Assembly: GCA_905250115.1 (NCBI GenBank)
Contig: CAJNOI010000057.1
Coordinates: forward strand, 394,283 to 458,282
From: Adineta steineri
Taxonomy: Eukaryota > Rotifera > Eurotatoria > Adinetida > Adinetidae
DNA: 64,000 nt
Direction: 5' to 3'
Shown here: positions 10,892 to 25,050 of the stretch, one piece after another
Position numbering within the stretch: position 1 is the first letter of the stretch
Layout: each line of letters starts with the position of its first letter
Notes under the pieces: model-generated
What the model saw: only the letters and a program-made list of their open reading frames with translations
The model's database searches: none
What the model was told of the DNA's origin: nothing
Translations under genes and position numbers: made by a program

Positions 10892-12415
10892 GTTTAATAG
10901 AATAATGAATTATCTATAAGAAAATAAATTTATCTGTCTTAATCTGATATTAACAGTCAAATAATGGATGAACAGAATGATGTATGGACGAAGATAGAAA
11001 ACATAAGAAGAAAAATAGACTAGAAATAGTTTATACATTGTCTATGAATGTAGGTCAAAAATACAATAGGAAAGAAAGAAACTTATAGAAATGTCAATCG
11101 GTTTAATCGTAACAAATACGCATTTTTCATAGAATGAAAATGGAATATTTAAAAATTATTGTTGTCGAATTATTTCCTAATTATAAAAGAATGAATATCT
11201 CTTTCATAGCAAAACCAACAATTTCGTTATTCAGTCACACACACAAAATGTTTATCTATTTTTTTATTTACTTCACAGTATTCTAAGCGAGTGAAAAACT
11301 AGGGATTAGAATCAGAATTTTGTGCTCTTTCTCAATATAAGCTCAGAAATTGTGTACTTGTTTTTTGCTCGAGAATAGTGAGAAATCGATGTGAATGATG
11401 AATAAACAGGCATTTGAAATCGCCGTAAGTTCCTTTGTAAAGGTGTTTATAATCATTCTATTTGATAATCTTGTGAAGCGAGCAATTTTCTGTTCAAACT
11501 ATCTTTATAGGCTTACAGGTACATTATTTCTGAATTCATACTGAGAAAGGGCACAAAATTCTGCTCCTCATAACCCTTAGTTTTTCACTTATTTTATCAT
11601 TCGAAGATATGAACACGTCACATGATTTTCTTTTTGTAAACTAGCAATTAATTACATCAAAACAATCAAGTTATTGTGAACGTAAATTTCAAAAACAACA
11701 GTATATAGTTTTCGTCATTGACGCAAATATTAAGCTTTCAACAGTGCATGATTAGTTATAAATCATGATCGAAAGAGACGACTGATATTGATCTTTGTAC
11801 TAAGTAATTATTGTATGCATTTAAGCAAGATACATCTATGTATACATAAGAATAATAACCGATGAATTAATAATTTCAAATAATGCATTTCTATAACAAT
11901 AAGAAAAGAATCTATTATTTTTTTGAGTCTTCATGAAACGTTTGTAAATGCTTTTTGTATTTCATAAATTTTTAATCAATAAATTATTTTTAATGATGTA
12001 TTAATAATATATTTCGATACTTTCAAGTCATCAAATACCAATAAAAAAGCTTTTTCTATTTATTCAAATATAAATTCTTTCTCAGAATTCCACGTCAAAG
12101 ATGAGTGGTGCCATCTTAGAGAGAATAAAATCTGATTCGTTCTTATCTCATCTTATCAACAATAGAACATGCATTCTTTCGAACTATCGGGCTCGGCTGT
12201 ATATATATATATGTAGTGTACTATGTGAGTGTGTGTGTACGTAAGTTCCGTTCCTTATTTTTTCACTCACCCTAAGCGAACATATCCGGTTGAACTATGC
12301 TAAAAATCAATCGATCATTTTTTATTATTTCCTTGTTTTAACAATATACGTAAAAAGAACAAATAATCTTTTGTTTATTAATAATTATTTTCAGAATATA
12401 TATATATATATAGCT
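10892..12415. other. Intergenic region upstream of RPB9
   Basis: About 1.5 kb without a gene. It holds the inverted-repeat element at 11290-11589, a TA microsatellite at about 12200-12212 followed by a GT run, and the divergent promoters of the DUF1761 gene and RPB9. An ORF starting at 12290 merely overlaps the first RPB9 exon. Confidence 0.5.
11290..11589. mobile_element. Candidate non-autonomous element with about 70-bp imperfect terminal inverted repeats
   Basis: The left arm (11290-11360) starts agtgaaaaactaggg and contains cagaattttgtgctctttctc. The right arm (11517-11589), read in reverse complement, starts agtgaaaaactaaggg and contains cagaattttgtgccctttctc. By eye the arms are about 80% identical over 70 bp, separated by about 155 bp with weaker residual symmetry (tgctcg on both sides). 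No open reading frame is present. I could not find a convincing target-site duplication, so the superfamily is open and the ends are approximate. Confidence 0.65.
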
Positions 12416-13294
12416 ATGGATACAACTACTGCTAGTACAGTTAATTCAGGTTTTGTTGGTATTAAATTTTGTCAAGAATGGTTTGTAGAATTTCATAGTT
12501 ATATATGTATATGTATATTAAATATTTTAGTAATAATATGTTATATCCAAAGGAAGATAAAGAAAATCGGATTTTACTCTATGCGGTAACTAATTCTTTT
12601 CTTTCATCGATCTCTAACATTCTATTCATTTAGTGTCGACGTTGTCAACATCAACAAGCAGCAGATAATCCTTGTATTTATGTCAATAAGATAACACACG
12701 AAATTGAGTAAGTACTTAGTTTTATATGAAATATATAGGACAAAATTCTAGACCTATTTCATTTGAAATATGTATTATTCCGTAGTCAATTATTCGATGA
12801 TTATTATAAAATATAAAGTAATTTAAAGTCTAATTCATAAATAAGACTAACATGATCGTAGTAGTAGGCATAATAAAATCAAATTTCAAGTTTCTTTCTA
12901 CGGAAATGAAAGATGACACTATCATCTGAAAGTAGAATTCTGCAATCGATTAAATATATTTTGAATGTATAATAATTAAGACTGATTTTTATATTTTAGT
13001 GAATTAACACAAATTGTTACTGATGTTATTTCGGATCCAACCTTACCACGTACTGCTGATCATCCTTGTGAGTTATCTAATCAATAAAATATTAAAAAAA
13101 ATAAATAATAATTTGTTTAGGTCCAAAATGTCGAGTAGCTGATGCTGTTTTCTTCCAAGCTCAATCAGCTCGAAGTGAAGTTCGTAGAATTGAATATATA
13201 TTTTTCTATATCATTTTCTAATTATTTTAAGGATCGTATGACTCTTTATTATGTATGTCGAAATCAACATTGTCTTCATCGATGGACAGAATAA
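12416..13294 (+). CDS. POLR2I: DNA-directed RNA polymerase II subunit RPB9
   Basis: Small zinc-binding subunit of RNA polymerase II that acts in start-site choice, elongation and proofreading with TFIIS. Six exons (12416-12480, 12531-12585, 12634-12707, 13000-13067, 13121-13179, 13232-13294) splice in frame to 384 nt, 127 aa, about the usual length of 125. The N-terminal ribbon has FCQEC then CRRC, the linker reads [16 protein letters not shown] and DPTLPRT.DHPC, and the C-terminal ribbon has CPKC and CRNQHC before HRWTE. All eight zinc-ligand cysteines are present. Stop TAA is at 13292-13294. PPP1R37 starts 165 bp downstream on the same strand. Confidence 0.97.
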
Positions 13295-13458
13295 AATTTA
13301 TGTTCTTTATTATTAATATAATTGTTTTTTTTTCTCTCATTCATGTTGTGAAACTTAAATATCAAAATATAATTATATTTCAGATATGTAAAAACAAAAC
13401 GACGAAAAATAATCCCCAAAACATTTATTCCTTATTTTCTTTTAACAATTTTTTCATT

Positions 13459-16400
13459 ATGTCGGATGAAATTGAGAATGATACTATCATTATAAATGAA
13501 GAAAAATCTCTTAAGAATATTAGTCAACAGAAACGTCGTGTACATTTTCCAACTGATGAATCTCAATTACGTATGATATCAATTGCACCTGAACCATTAG
13601 CAAATCAACCATTATCATCGCTTGGTGTTATTATCCAACGTTATCGTGCTGCATGTCAACGTTTACAAATACGTCCATTAAATTGTTTATTGGAACAATT
13701 AAATACAATAGATGATAAACGAAAATCATTTTTCGATCGTCTTGATTGTTTAAAAGTTGTTAATGAAAGATTAGATTTAAAACATCTAGATGCTATTGAA
13801 GAAATTTTATCACGTTGTCGATTTTATCTATTAGATTTTGATTCATCATTTACAGATGATACAACATTGACACAATTTTTTGATATTATTGAATATTATG
13901 AATCGTGTACACATTTAAATCTATCAAATAATCGTTCAATTAATTTTCAAGGTTATCAAGCATTAACGCGATATTTAAGAAAAACACGTTATTTAGAAAG
14001 ACTTGATATGAATTATATACGTTTTGACGATACAAGTATGTTAGGTTTTGGACGTTCAATACGTATGTCATCAACATTATATGAATTACATATGGAATCA
14101 TGTCAATTAAGTGGAAAAATTTTGCAAAAATTTATACAAAATATACGTTCATGTTCTTGTTTACGTGAACTTTATCTTTGTGATAATCGTATGTATATGA
14201 AATTAAAATAGAAGACTGCTTTTTTATCCCCATTGATGAGATATTTCATAGGGTATCATTAATACTATTAAATGAAACATAGCTTCCTAAGATATACAAC
14301 GAAAAAAACAATCATTCGACTTCACTAATTAATTTTCGATATTTTAGTTTTTATACAAAAGTTAAATGTTAACATAGAGCAATAAATTATCGTAATATAA
14401 TGAAAGCAATTTTCTTCGTTTTGCATCATTTATAAAGACATGCTCTTAGATCAAGAATATTTACAAAGACATTTTTTTTCTTATAAGATAATGCCTACAT
14501 GTCAAATAAAATTAGATTAACGCATGAATGATGAATTTGAGAATTGAAAGCGAGGGAGAATAATTGAACTATTCGTATGTATACTCAAATATTAATAGTC
14601 TAAACGATGAGACCGAAACAAAATCGTTTCTTTCCATCGAATGTTCAAATCAATTATGGAATGACTATGTTGTTTTTTAATACCATAGAGACTAAAGATT
14701 AAAAAATTCAGATATTCTGAAAGTCGAAAAAAATGATGTTAAATATATATTTTAAAATTTTCTGTTTTGGAACGTATTTATATTTGGGAAGATCGCTATT
14801 TATGTAACTTTGTTAGAACTCCATTATGTAGATGACATTGAAAGAGAATAAAAAGTCTATTAGTACTAAATTTGACACACACTCAAGGACAAAACAATTC
14901 CTAATTGAATAAAAAACGACAATTTATCAAAAAAAAAACCCTTTTAAATATTTGATTGGGTAATTTCACAGTCATTAGTACTAAAACTTTTATGTCTAAT
15001 CTCTTTAAGATAGTTTTAAATAAAATGTTTGTCTTTTAATTAGGTCTTCAAGTGCAAGATTCCGTACTGATAAATGAATTGATACGATCATGCGGTCAAT
15101 TTCTTCATTTACTTGATCTACGTTCTAATTCATTACAAGATAATGGTATGTCTCATATTGCTTCACAATTAAGTCAATATGATGAACATCATACACATCA
15201 AAATTCCATCTATAAAATAAGTTTTCAATCAAATCAATTAACACATCAAGGTATTGGTTTTCTAGCCAAAGCATTATTACATAATCGAACAATACGTTCA
15301 TTAAATCTAAGTCATAATCAAATAACAAATGAAGGTTTATTTTTATTACGTGATGCATTATTAACAAATCGAACAATAAATGAATTAATTTTAAGAAATT
15401 GTCGTTTAACAGATCAAGCTGCTATTGCTTTAGCTGAATTTATTGCTGAATCATCTGTTATACAATCAATTGATTTAAGAGAAAATAATATTCAAGCTAG
15501 TGGTATATGTGGTATGGCAATCGCAATGAAAAATAATAAATCATTATTAAAACTTGAATTTGATCCAATTAATTCAACTTTAAATTCACAATTAAATAAT
15601 AATATTGATCGAACAACAACTACACATACAAATAGTTTACTTTCATTATCAAATCTTCGAAAAATGACAGTTGGTTTTGGAGGTTTTGCAAGTAATTCAT
15701 CGAATAATTCAAATGAAGGAAATATTAATAACACAAGGGAATTACTTGAACAAAAAGCCAAATGGATGAATGATATTGAATGTATTTGTCAAAGAAATTT
15801 ACTTCTTTATGAAGATCAATTACGTCGACAAGAAGAAGAACTAAAAATCGATAATAATGGTAATACATAATTAATAACATTATTTTTTAATTAAGTTTTA
15901 TTTTCATTTAGACAAAGCTATTGTAAATGGAAATGATCAAGAGGAACAATCAACTATTACAACGAATGGTATTATATTGGAAGAAAATTTGACAAATGTG
16001 ATTCCATCAGAAAATGACTTACCTGTAGATTCAACAACAAAAACTGATGATTCAATAATTATTACTCAAAATAACAGTGAAGATACATCAGTATCAACGA
16101 ATGAGAATCCACAGTAAATTATCTAGAGATTTTCTATCTTTTATAAATTACAAAAAAAATTTTTATTTAGACCTACAGATATTTCAATGAATGATGTTAA
16201 TACAGCTGAACAATCAATAGTTACAAATCAGGATAACGAACAATCATTAGATAATTTAGTAAATAATAATGATAATCTCATTGAACAATCAATAGATACA
16301 TCAACGAATGAGGATAAGAATCAAGATGAACAAATAACGGCAAATAATGACGAGTAAGTCAATTCTTTAATATTATCTCAATTTCTACTGCAATTTTCGT

Positions 16401-16777
16401 TAATCGAAATAAGTGATCCTATTCTAAGATAACAATGGGTGGATGCCTACTCTTTCTATGCACTCCTATGCTCACACCCTCGATAGATTATAATTAAAAA
16501 AATTTTATATATTTTTAGAATTTTATCAAATGGTGATAATCAAGAAGAATTACAAACAAGTATTATAGAGCCAACATTATCCAATTCACCTTCACTTTCA
16601 GATTTAACAGAAGATAATTTTACCAATGATAATGATCAAAAATTACAAATTCATCATTCAGATAGTCTTTATTTATTACGAAAAAAAGCTAACAATGAAG
16701 ATAATAATACAAGTGATGATGAATCTCAAATATCATCAATTATCGAAACGCAACAACCCATTACAGATGGTGTATAA
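13459..16777 (+). CDS. PPP1R37: Protein phosphatase 1 regulatory subunit 37 (LRR protein)
   Basis: Leucine-rich-repeat regulator that docks onto and inhibits protein phosphatase 1. Five exons (13459-14188, 15044-15859, 15912-16113, 16171-16353, 16519-16777) give 2190 nt, 729 aa, close to the vertebrate protein (about 690). Near residue 31 is KRRVHFP, a canonical RVxF-type PP1 docking motif. LRRs then run from about residue 120 to 420, with family-specific stretches FDIIEYYESCTHLNLS, LRELYLCDNR and ALAEFIAESS. The C-terminal third is acidic, Asn/Glu/Thr-rich and unstructured, with repeated NDE/EQS motifs. The 855-bp first intron is long for this genome. I chose ATG 13459 because it precedes the acidic leader of the homologue; upstream ATGs in the same frame overlap the last RPB9 exon. 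Confidence 0.92.
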
Positions 16778-19681
16778 ACACAATCGTATTGCAATGAATA
16801 TCATTCTCTTTAATGTTGTTGTTGTTGTTGTTCTTTCGTTCTATTATTATTATGTGAATGGTGCAATGAAAATCTAAGCAAATTTGTGGAATTTTCACGT
16901 TGGTGCTGATGAATAAAATACATTCCACAAAAATTCTCTGTCTGCGCCGGTGGAGAAAAATTATTGAAAATGGAATTAAAAAAAAACAGTAGCGTTTTGT
17001 GCATTCATTCTTAATTTATCGGTTTGTTTTTCTTTTGCAACAATTTTGTCCATATACATATACATATATTTTCTTGAGAGAGTATCATTGTGGTGCTCGG
17101 CATTACTTTTTCTCTTGAATTTTTGTGATTACGACTATTTTCTCGTTTTTTTTTTCGGTCTCTCTTTCTTATACATATATATAAAATTAACTATCTGTCT
17201 TATTTAAAGAAAATCTCTTTTGTTTTAATCATATTTCGCTATGCTTAGTTACGCAAAAAACGTCTATATCAATATAAAGATCTTGAATACATAAGTGTGT
17301 TTTGTTCTATATTTTTGCTGTCTTATTTCATTATTAAGATTCTTATCTCTTTTTTCTTCTTCTTCTGGTATATAATGATAAATTTGGCGTTTCTTTTTCT
17401 CTGTTGTTTAGACGACATTATGAATAAATGATAAATATAATCTATCTATCTAATGAATACAATTCATATTAAAATTATCATAACAATACTCGAAAATTAG
17501 ATAAGAAAATTATCGGAATTTATTCAAATAATTGAATTGATTTGTCAGTTGGATATAATATAACAGCGTAATTCAAAAGAATATGATGACAAGAAATTTT
17601 TACTGATAATCAAGATTTATTTTTATCCAAATAAGATTATTAAAGTCTTATGATTGTCTTTAGCAAAGAAATTCGACCTAGACAAAAGATAAATATATAG
17701 AGATCTTTAAATAGTATTTCATATTAATAACACAGAATGACAACAACAGACTATGTCAGTGATATATTACTAAAGTATATTAGAGCAAACTTTTTGGAAT
17801 TATTTGATTCAAAAGTCACTAATTTCGATATGTTTGACATTTAAATCATGAACTGTGATTTTTATTATAAAGCTTATATGACATGCCTGGCAAACAAAAC
17901 TCGGGTACTGATAACCTTGCACATTATATTAGTATTTTGATTTAATTAGTTTCAGAAATGTCTCCTATGTTGTTGTTGTTGTTGTCATTCTCTGTTATTA
18001 AAATAAAATACTATTTAAAGATTCTTCTATATGTGTTTTTTACTAAGGTCAATCATAAGACTTTAATACGGTAATTATTAATCGTATTGGGATGAAAATA
18101 GAACTTTAAATAAGTCTTCATTACTAGTAAAATTCCAGTTTACTTGATTGCCAACCAACCGAGATATTTAAATTTCTTCTTATTCCCATGCTATTTATGG
18201 ATCATTCTGTATACTAATTAAAGACAGAAGTAGATCATAAGCAAAAACAAAAAGTCGTTGATACTATTCTTAATCGATTTACCTGGATAACAGAATTTAT
18301 GATCAGATTTCAACGATTGAAGTTCTTACTTTTACTAATGAATATGTCATTTCAAATTAATTATACGAAAGATTATAGTCTATCAACTAAAATCGTGAAA
18401 GAATTTATGACTTTAAAATACATGACATGTTGATACAAGATTTCATTTTTAGTATTTTACACTTGATTAAACAGTGTGTATTATAAATAGGTATTACTAT
18501 ATTAATAAACGATTTTAAGCATCAAAAACATTATTAAAAGAAATAACATTACGAAGATTGATTCAATAGCTACGCAAACAAAACACTCATAGACTACAAA
18601 GTCTATATTTACTTTGTTCTTATTCAATACAAAAAAACATTTTTTTTTAATTTTAACAGTTATTTTCAAAATCTTAACAATTCTTGTTATTCAAAGAATT
18701 CTATTTATATAATTCTAATGAATTTCATTGATGTGTAAATATCTTTCTTTAGAATCATATAATATATTTTTGTCTTGTCATAACTAAAGACAAAAGTACA
18801 AGTCACCTTATTATTTAATTAGTTCTATTCGATCAAATAATAATGTAAATGTTTTTATCTAAAAATAAGGTCATATATTTGCATTATATAATTTTTGATC
18901 TAATCAATTTTGACATATATGAATAAATAATTTTATTCCATTTTGATTACTGAAAAAAATATATTTTTTTGCTTCTTATAGCTTGTTTTTGTAGAAGATG
19001 CAATAAGAAACCATTAGACAAATATCAATAAACAAGTTCTTATCTTTGTTTTTATATTTTGTTTTTTTCGAAGTATTTCGAAAACATCAAGATCTATTTT
19101 TGACATGAATAATAATCGTCAAATAACTATATTATATCTTCGTCATTTTCTTCTTTCTCTTCTCTTGTTTCAAGGACACAAAAACACGTCTATCTGTTGT
19201 TAGAATAATAACGGCAATAACAACATAATATATTTTTTTTTCTTCATTTGACACACAAAAAAAAAGAACGTTACATGTCAAGGTTCACAAGGACAAAATA
19301 TGCGTTTATCTCGTCGTCAGACTATGCGGACAAAAAAACAATGCATTTTTTATTCTGTTTCTTTTCTTTTTTTGTTCACATACATCAATTATTTGTTTGC
19401 GTTACATATACACAGAATGAATTATTATCCAGACTAAAAAAGTTTCACAAACTGTTCTACACAACACACAAACATACATACAAATAGATACAATTACGTT
19501 CTTTTTTTTTCAAACAAATACAATGACGACTGTTTATTTGCTTTTTAGCGATACTTTAAAAGCATCGAATGATTATGATTAAAGTCAGAAAACCGTCTGA
19601 CGGTTCATTGCTGGACTCGAGAAAAAAAGAAAAAGAAATATACATTATTTTAAATAAAACAATAAAACAGTTGAAGAAGTT
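16778..19681. other. Gene-poor spacer
   Basis: About 2.9 kb with stops in all frames. It holds the 3' side of PPP1R37, including a GTT repeat at about 16815-16832, and the 3' side of the minus-strand nuclear-receptor-like gene. The ORFs at 16810-17004 (minus) and 19248-19487 (plus) look like chance, low-complexity translations. I see no RNA gene or clear repeat. Confidence 0.45.
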
Positions 19682-22119
19682 TTAGGTATCCATTGATGTT
19701 GTTGATTCTAAAAATCTTTGAAGGTGAATATGAATTGGTACACTCTGATGCATTGAACCAGCACAAAATAATTTTTCAAAAATATCTTCTTTAACTTGAT
19801 ATATATTGCATAAAAAGAAGACTATTTTAGAATATTTAACACGTGTTGAACACCATGTTGTTAATCGAGCTTGTGCGTGACATTCGGCTTTTTCAAATAA
19901 ATTTCCAGTTAAATTATTAAATAATGTTTTACCTTCTTTATAAATAATGACTTCCCGTATAAGATTAAAACCGATTTCATCGATTTCTAATGTTTTACCA
20001 CGGGTAATTAATAATTCAATTTGTTTAACATCATTTTCAGTTGGATAGGTTACACTTGTTGATGATGATAATGATGAAGATAATAAAATATCATTTGTTA
20101 TTTGTAAATCTTTTGTAACATAGATTTCAAAACTATTTTCAATCATACTTGTTAATAATAAACGATGCCATATACGTGATAGAAGTAAATATCTATCTTT
20201 ATTATTATCAAGTGTATCTTGTATAACAGAAAGTGATAAAGAAAAATTAACATTACGTTCAAGCCAATCATTAATACGTGCACCAATAACAGGCATTAAT
20301 TTTTTTGGTATACATATATAATCATTAATTGGTTCTTTTGGTGGACTTAAACATGGTGGTGAAATTGGTGGTGATGTTGATGATGATGAGGATGAATAAC
20401 GAAAATTTGATGGAGTAGGACCTGAGAAGAAAAATTAAAAAGATTTAATTTGATTAAATTATATATTAATGTATCATACTATTATCATTTGTTCGATGTG
20501 TACCATTATGTTTACGTAGATCAATTGGTACTGGTTTAAGTAGCTTTTGTTGTTGTTGTCCTAATAGACGACTACTTTCAAGTAATGTTTGATATGTTTC
20601 TCGACGATATGGTTGATCATTAATCGATGGTGTTGACTGCATATGATTATTATTATTATCACTTTCTGGCACTGGTTGTTGCTGCTGTTGTTGATATTTT
20701 CGACGTTCACGAAATTTTTCTGTATTGGATGATTTATTACCATTCATATTTGAATTAGCTGAAGCAGCGGCAGCTACAGCAGCAGCAGCAGCCATCATTG
20801 ATTGTGGTAATGGTAAATAACCTGATGCTGCTGCTGCATGTAAAAATGCTGCAGGATAATTAGCACGAAATTGTTGTGTTAAAGTATGCATAAGTGCATA
20901 TTGAGCATAGCCAAAAGCTAATGCTTCTTGTTGACTATATGGAATGTTATTATTTGTTGTCGATGTTGGCATTGCAAAACCAGATGAAACAGTTGCTTCA
21001 CTTGAGAATTTTTTATCTTTATTTAATTCATCATAAAAATGAGCAAGTGATTTACGTTTTCGACTACTCGTTGGTATTTGTGGTTGATGATTTGGTTCAA
21101 TTTGATTTGTGCGAAATACCTAGAAATATTATTATTATTATAGATATGTATTTTTCATAATTAAAAAACAATGAATTTTTCTTTTTGCTCTTTATAAATA
21201 AATACTTACATGTACAATATTATTATCTGACAATGGACTGGACGATGAAACACCTGAATCAGATGCACATGATTTTACGGAAGCTGAACGAACAATTTTT
21301 GGTGCTGTATCATCTGGTGATGGAGATGTTGATGAAATTATTGTATTTGTTGTTGTTGTTGCTACAAATGAAGGACATGATGAAGCTGTAGCTAACAGAT
21401 ATGATGTTGGAGATGGAAATGATTGTGTGACTGGAGTTGTTTCTCTTGGTGAAACAGTAGATGTAGGAGACGATGAACGTTTAGTAAGAACAGCCATTGG
21501 ATAAGATCGACAACGTGGTGGTGAGGAATTTGTTGAAATATCAACATTATTATATGATGAATGAGGTTGATTGTGATGAAACATATGAGTGGCAGGTGAA
21601 ACAGGCAATGATGTCGAACATTTCATGTCAACAAGAGTATCTGTTGTATTTGTACTTGTCGGAGAGTTTAAAGTAACAACATTCATCGAGGTACTGGTTG
21701 GTGAAACAGTAGGTGGTGATTGTAGTGTGCCATTTAATAAAGCTGGTAGGATATTTGTCAGAGTACTTGTCGCTGTTCGATGAGATGACGGTGATGAGTA
21801 ATTACCTTTTCGTAAAAGTGACGAAATACTCAATGATGACGAACCAGATGAAGATGTTGCAGAAGAATTCGATGATTGCAACATTTGTGTGAGAAAGGCA
21901 TTCTCTGTAGATGAATTCATATCATCTTTTTCTATAATGAAAAAAAAAATTTATGTTTTTCATTGTGAAAAATAAAAAAAGTTTAATTGACTCACCATTT
22001 GTGTGATGATTCAATTGAAGTTGTTTACGTTTTTCACGAACACTTTTACAAAAAGCAATTCGATCCAATGTATTGATTGAATGTGGTGATACAACGGTAG
22101 CAGGAATCATCGATGACAT
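19682..22119 (-). CDS. Nuclear-receptor ligand-binding-domain-like protein lacking a visible DNA-binding domain
   Basis: Four exons (22119-21996, 21931-21210, 21119-20480, 20421-19682) splice in frame to 2226 nt, 741 aa. Residues 1-500 are low complexity: Ser/Thr/Pro-rich, with poly-Ala (AAAAAVAAAA) and poly-Gln tracts. The last 200 residues resemble a nuclear-receptor LBD. A helix 3-5 signature with the usual spacing reads INDWLERNVNFSLS then LLLSRIWHRLLL. Residues near the end (EDIFEKLFCAGSMHQSVPI) resemble helices 10-12 of NR2E receptors such as tailless/PNR. No C4 zinc finger occurs in these exons or, by eye, in the upstream 3 kb. An in-frame TGA sits 15 nt before ATG 22119, so the N-terminus looks complete unless a weak acceptor (aacaag) is used. 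The family call is moderate; another helical transcription cofactor is possible. Confidence 0.6.
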
Positions 22120-25050
22120 ATGTGGACTTGTTCAATAATCCACGTTTGAAAATATGACCTTATCGGTCTAGAATCATAAAGAAAGAAAAGAATAGAGATT
22201 ATGTTATGTAATCGATTATGAACGGCTAAATTATTGTTGTCTCTTGTCCCTCCCCGTTCATCCGATCTGTATACATAGAGTAACGACGATCGTATTGTCC
22301 AATTTTCTTCTTTTCTTTGTTTTTTATTTGTGATGCTTTAATTCCTGTCTAGCCATTGTCGGTACGTAATAATGAATGTGAACATTCAAATTATTACAAT
22401 GAGAACAAAACAAAATACCGAGCGGAAGAAGTGGATGAGATATTAGATGTAATTTAATACAATTACTAGAGAACTTTTTATAAATAAACTATCTATTAAT
22501 ATAGTCTTACTCGATGATTTTGTTCGATACTTTCTGAATGATTAAAAATCTCGTCCACAAAACTAGACCATAGCATCCTCAAAAACGGACACTCATAGTT
22601 ATATTTATAATTATTATTAAAAAAAGAAAAAAAGAAGAAGAGAGATAGACAGAGAGAGTGCATGCACTCAAATATTTTTTTTTCTTATGTAGACAGACGC
22701 GAACTCAGAGCAGCAACAACAACAACAACAATCATCATCATTAAATAGGAACCTTTTCTCCACCCTATCTTGTTTTTCTACTTATTTCGAATCAGCCTCT
22801 TCTCTCTTTCTTTATTTTTTCTCCTCCATTTTTTTTCTCTTGTTTTCAAGGACGTATGCAAGCGTACATTGTTGTCTAGGGAAGGAGAATGAGAGACGGC
22901 CTTGAACTATATGTCAAAAGGCTGCCCGCGTGCTTGCAATAGCGCGCCAAACACTAATCCTGACGATGATGATGTTGTTGTTGTTTTTATGTGTCAACAC
23001 ACATGCACGCGTTAGTGCAAAGCAGTCGACTTCGAGAAAGCAATATAAATGCCCATTCATATTCATGTTTTATTCTTATTTTGTCTGCTAACAAAAAGAA
23101 AGAAAAGGCAAAAATCTCTCGTATTTCATTTATTCATCGACAACAGAAAGAAAGAGAATGAAAGAATTGTTTTTTAAAAATAAGGTGAGACTCAGCTGCT
23201 TCTAATCTGATTCTTTACCCTTGCATAATTAGTGCCATGACGGCAATGTTTTGATGTTTTCGTCTTGTTCGGGTCGATTCTCGCTAGTACACAGTTTTTC
23301 TTTTCTTTTCTTTTCTTCTCTCGTTCTCGTTCTCGTCTTGTCTTATTTTAAGCAAGAAAAACATACACAGCAAAATATTAGTTATTTTTCTTGCACAGGA
23401 AAATAACAGACATAGTCTATAAATTATTTCTATTATAATAAACTAATATTAGTAAAAAATAAAAATAGAAAAAATCAATAAAATATTTTCGCAACTTAAT
23501 ATAGATCGATACAATATTAGCAAAGAATTTTATAAATTTAAGCTAATAATAACTTTAGATGTAAGAGTAAAAAGATATTCATACGTGTTCGATATCAAGG
23601 ATCAGCAATGAATATATGTATATATGTGCATGTTCACTTGTTTTAAATTATTGAATTTTACCACTTCAATGTACGCATTTTACCGTTTCGTGCTATAATC
23701 AATCCAATATCATCGATTACGACAGGCGCAAGGCGAGGGACACGACACGCATCGAAGTGAAAGGGTAGAGAGAATAAAATTTGCTCATCTTCGCCTCACT
23801 CTCAATCATTCAATGTCATTTTATGTGCATTATCTGACTGAGTGCACGTTTCGGACCAGTATCTTACCTAATACATATACATATATATATATATAAATGT
23901 GTATATATATATATTTATACATATAAGTATACACGGTCAGTATATTCGTTCAAGGAAGACTCGTATAGAAGAAGGTAGAATGTAAGAGAAAGAACGAGGG
24001 GAATAGTATATTGCGCAACTATTCATCACGGTATGACAATGACGGCGGCGCATATATGACGTAAGTTACTACCATCATCACTACTAACAATGAACAAAAG
24101 AGTAAACTCGAGACTGACCTGTCGTTGGCGTCGACCTACAACAATCATAGCACCTGTACATATATATATACCACTCTCGAAAAAGAAATAATGGATGGAA
24201 AGCAAATATGATTTATATATATATATATATATGCGCAACGTATACATATATATATATATATACATGGTAGAAAAAGAAAAAGGACCAAGGTGAATGAACG
24301 ATTCAAATAGAACTGACCCAGACAACAGCGCCAGACATATACACTCAACAGCAATCGATGTATTCAATAGAGCAGTAATTATGACTTGTACTATACTGTT
24401 CAATTGGTCGACTCGGGTAGCTAGCCAGTCGACACTCGTTTGTTCACTCTTCTACTTCTTCTTTCCTTTCGTCTCGTTTTTTTGCTGGAGGACAACTGGA
24501 CTATTACAGCACACATACACAATGTCTAGCCTTTCTATTTATGGCCGAATAGACAAACGGAAAGTCAGACAGACACGCAAAGATAGAAAAATGTCTTTGC
24601 TTTTTGAATATATGTCTTGACATCGTGGTGTCTGTTTAATTTCTATATATATTTTCATTTCCATTAAAACGTCAAAAACTGATTGCTTTCGTAGGCATAT
24701 TTATTTAAACATCTAGATAAAATTTGATAATTATATGAAAATTATCTATGATCATCAGTCTTTTTTTTATGATTAGAAAAGTTATTACTTTTAAGTAAAC
24801 TAAACATTATCATAGACTTTTTTTTTCATATGTTACTTGTTCTATTTATATTCTCAAAAAAAGGAAACTTATTCATAGTGATATATATTTTGAAATATTC
24901 TATACAAAGTAAATTTTCCCAAAAACTTACCTAAAGTTGTTTTATTGACGAAAATTGATTTTACAGTCAAATATATTTGTTGAAAAGTATTGATAATACT
25001 AATCTATTTTGTTATTTTATATGACTGAATTAGAATAAATACGCATAAGA
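22120..25050. other. Intergenic region rich in microsatellites
   Basis: About 2.9 kb upstream of the nuclear-receptor-like gene. It holds TA-rich microsatellites (about 23881-23915, 24212-24232, 24244-24262), CAACAA repeats (about 22712-22730), tttctttt repeats (about 23297-23316) and a relatively GC-rich patch near 22890-23010. The ORFs at 24026-24403 (minus) and 24294-24620 (plus) run across the TA repeats and are not credible. It is probably promoter and 5' UTR sequence of the 19682-22119 gene. Confidence 0.45.

Noticed and set aside
13255-13458. Upstream in-frame extension of PPP1R37
   Set aside because: It overlaps the last RPB9 exon and includes 3' UTR-like sequence; ATG 13459 fits the family N-terminus.
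24026-24620. ORFs on both strands across the TA microsatellites
   Set aside because: The translations consist of repeat-encoded Ile-Tyr runs and have no domain; they overlap each other antisense.
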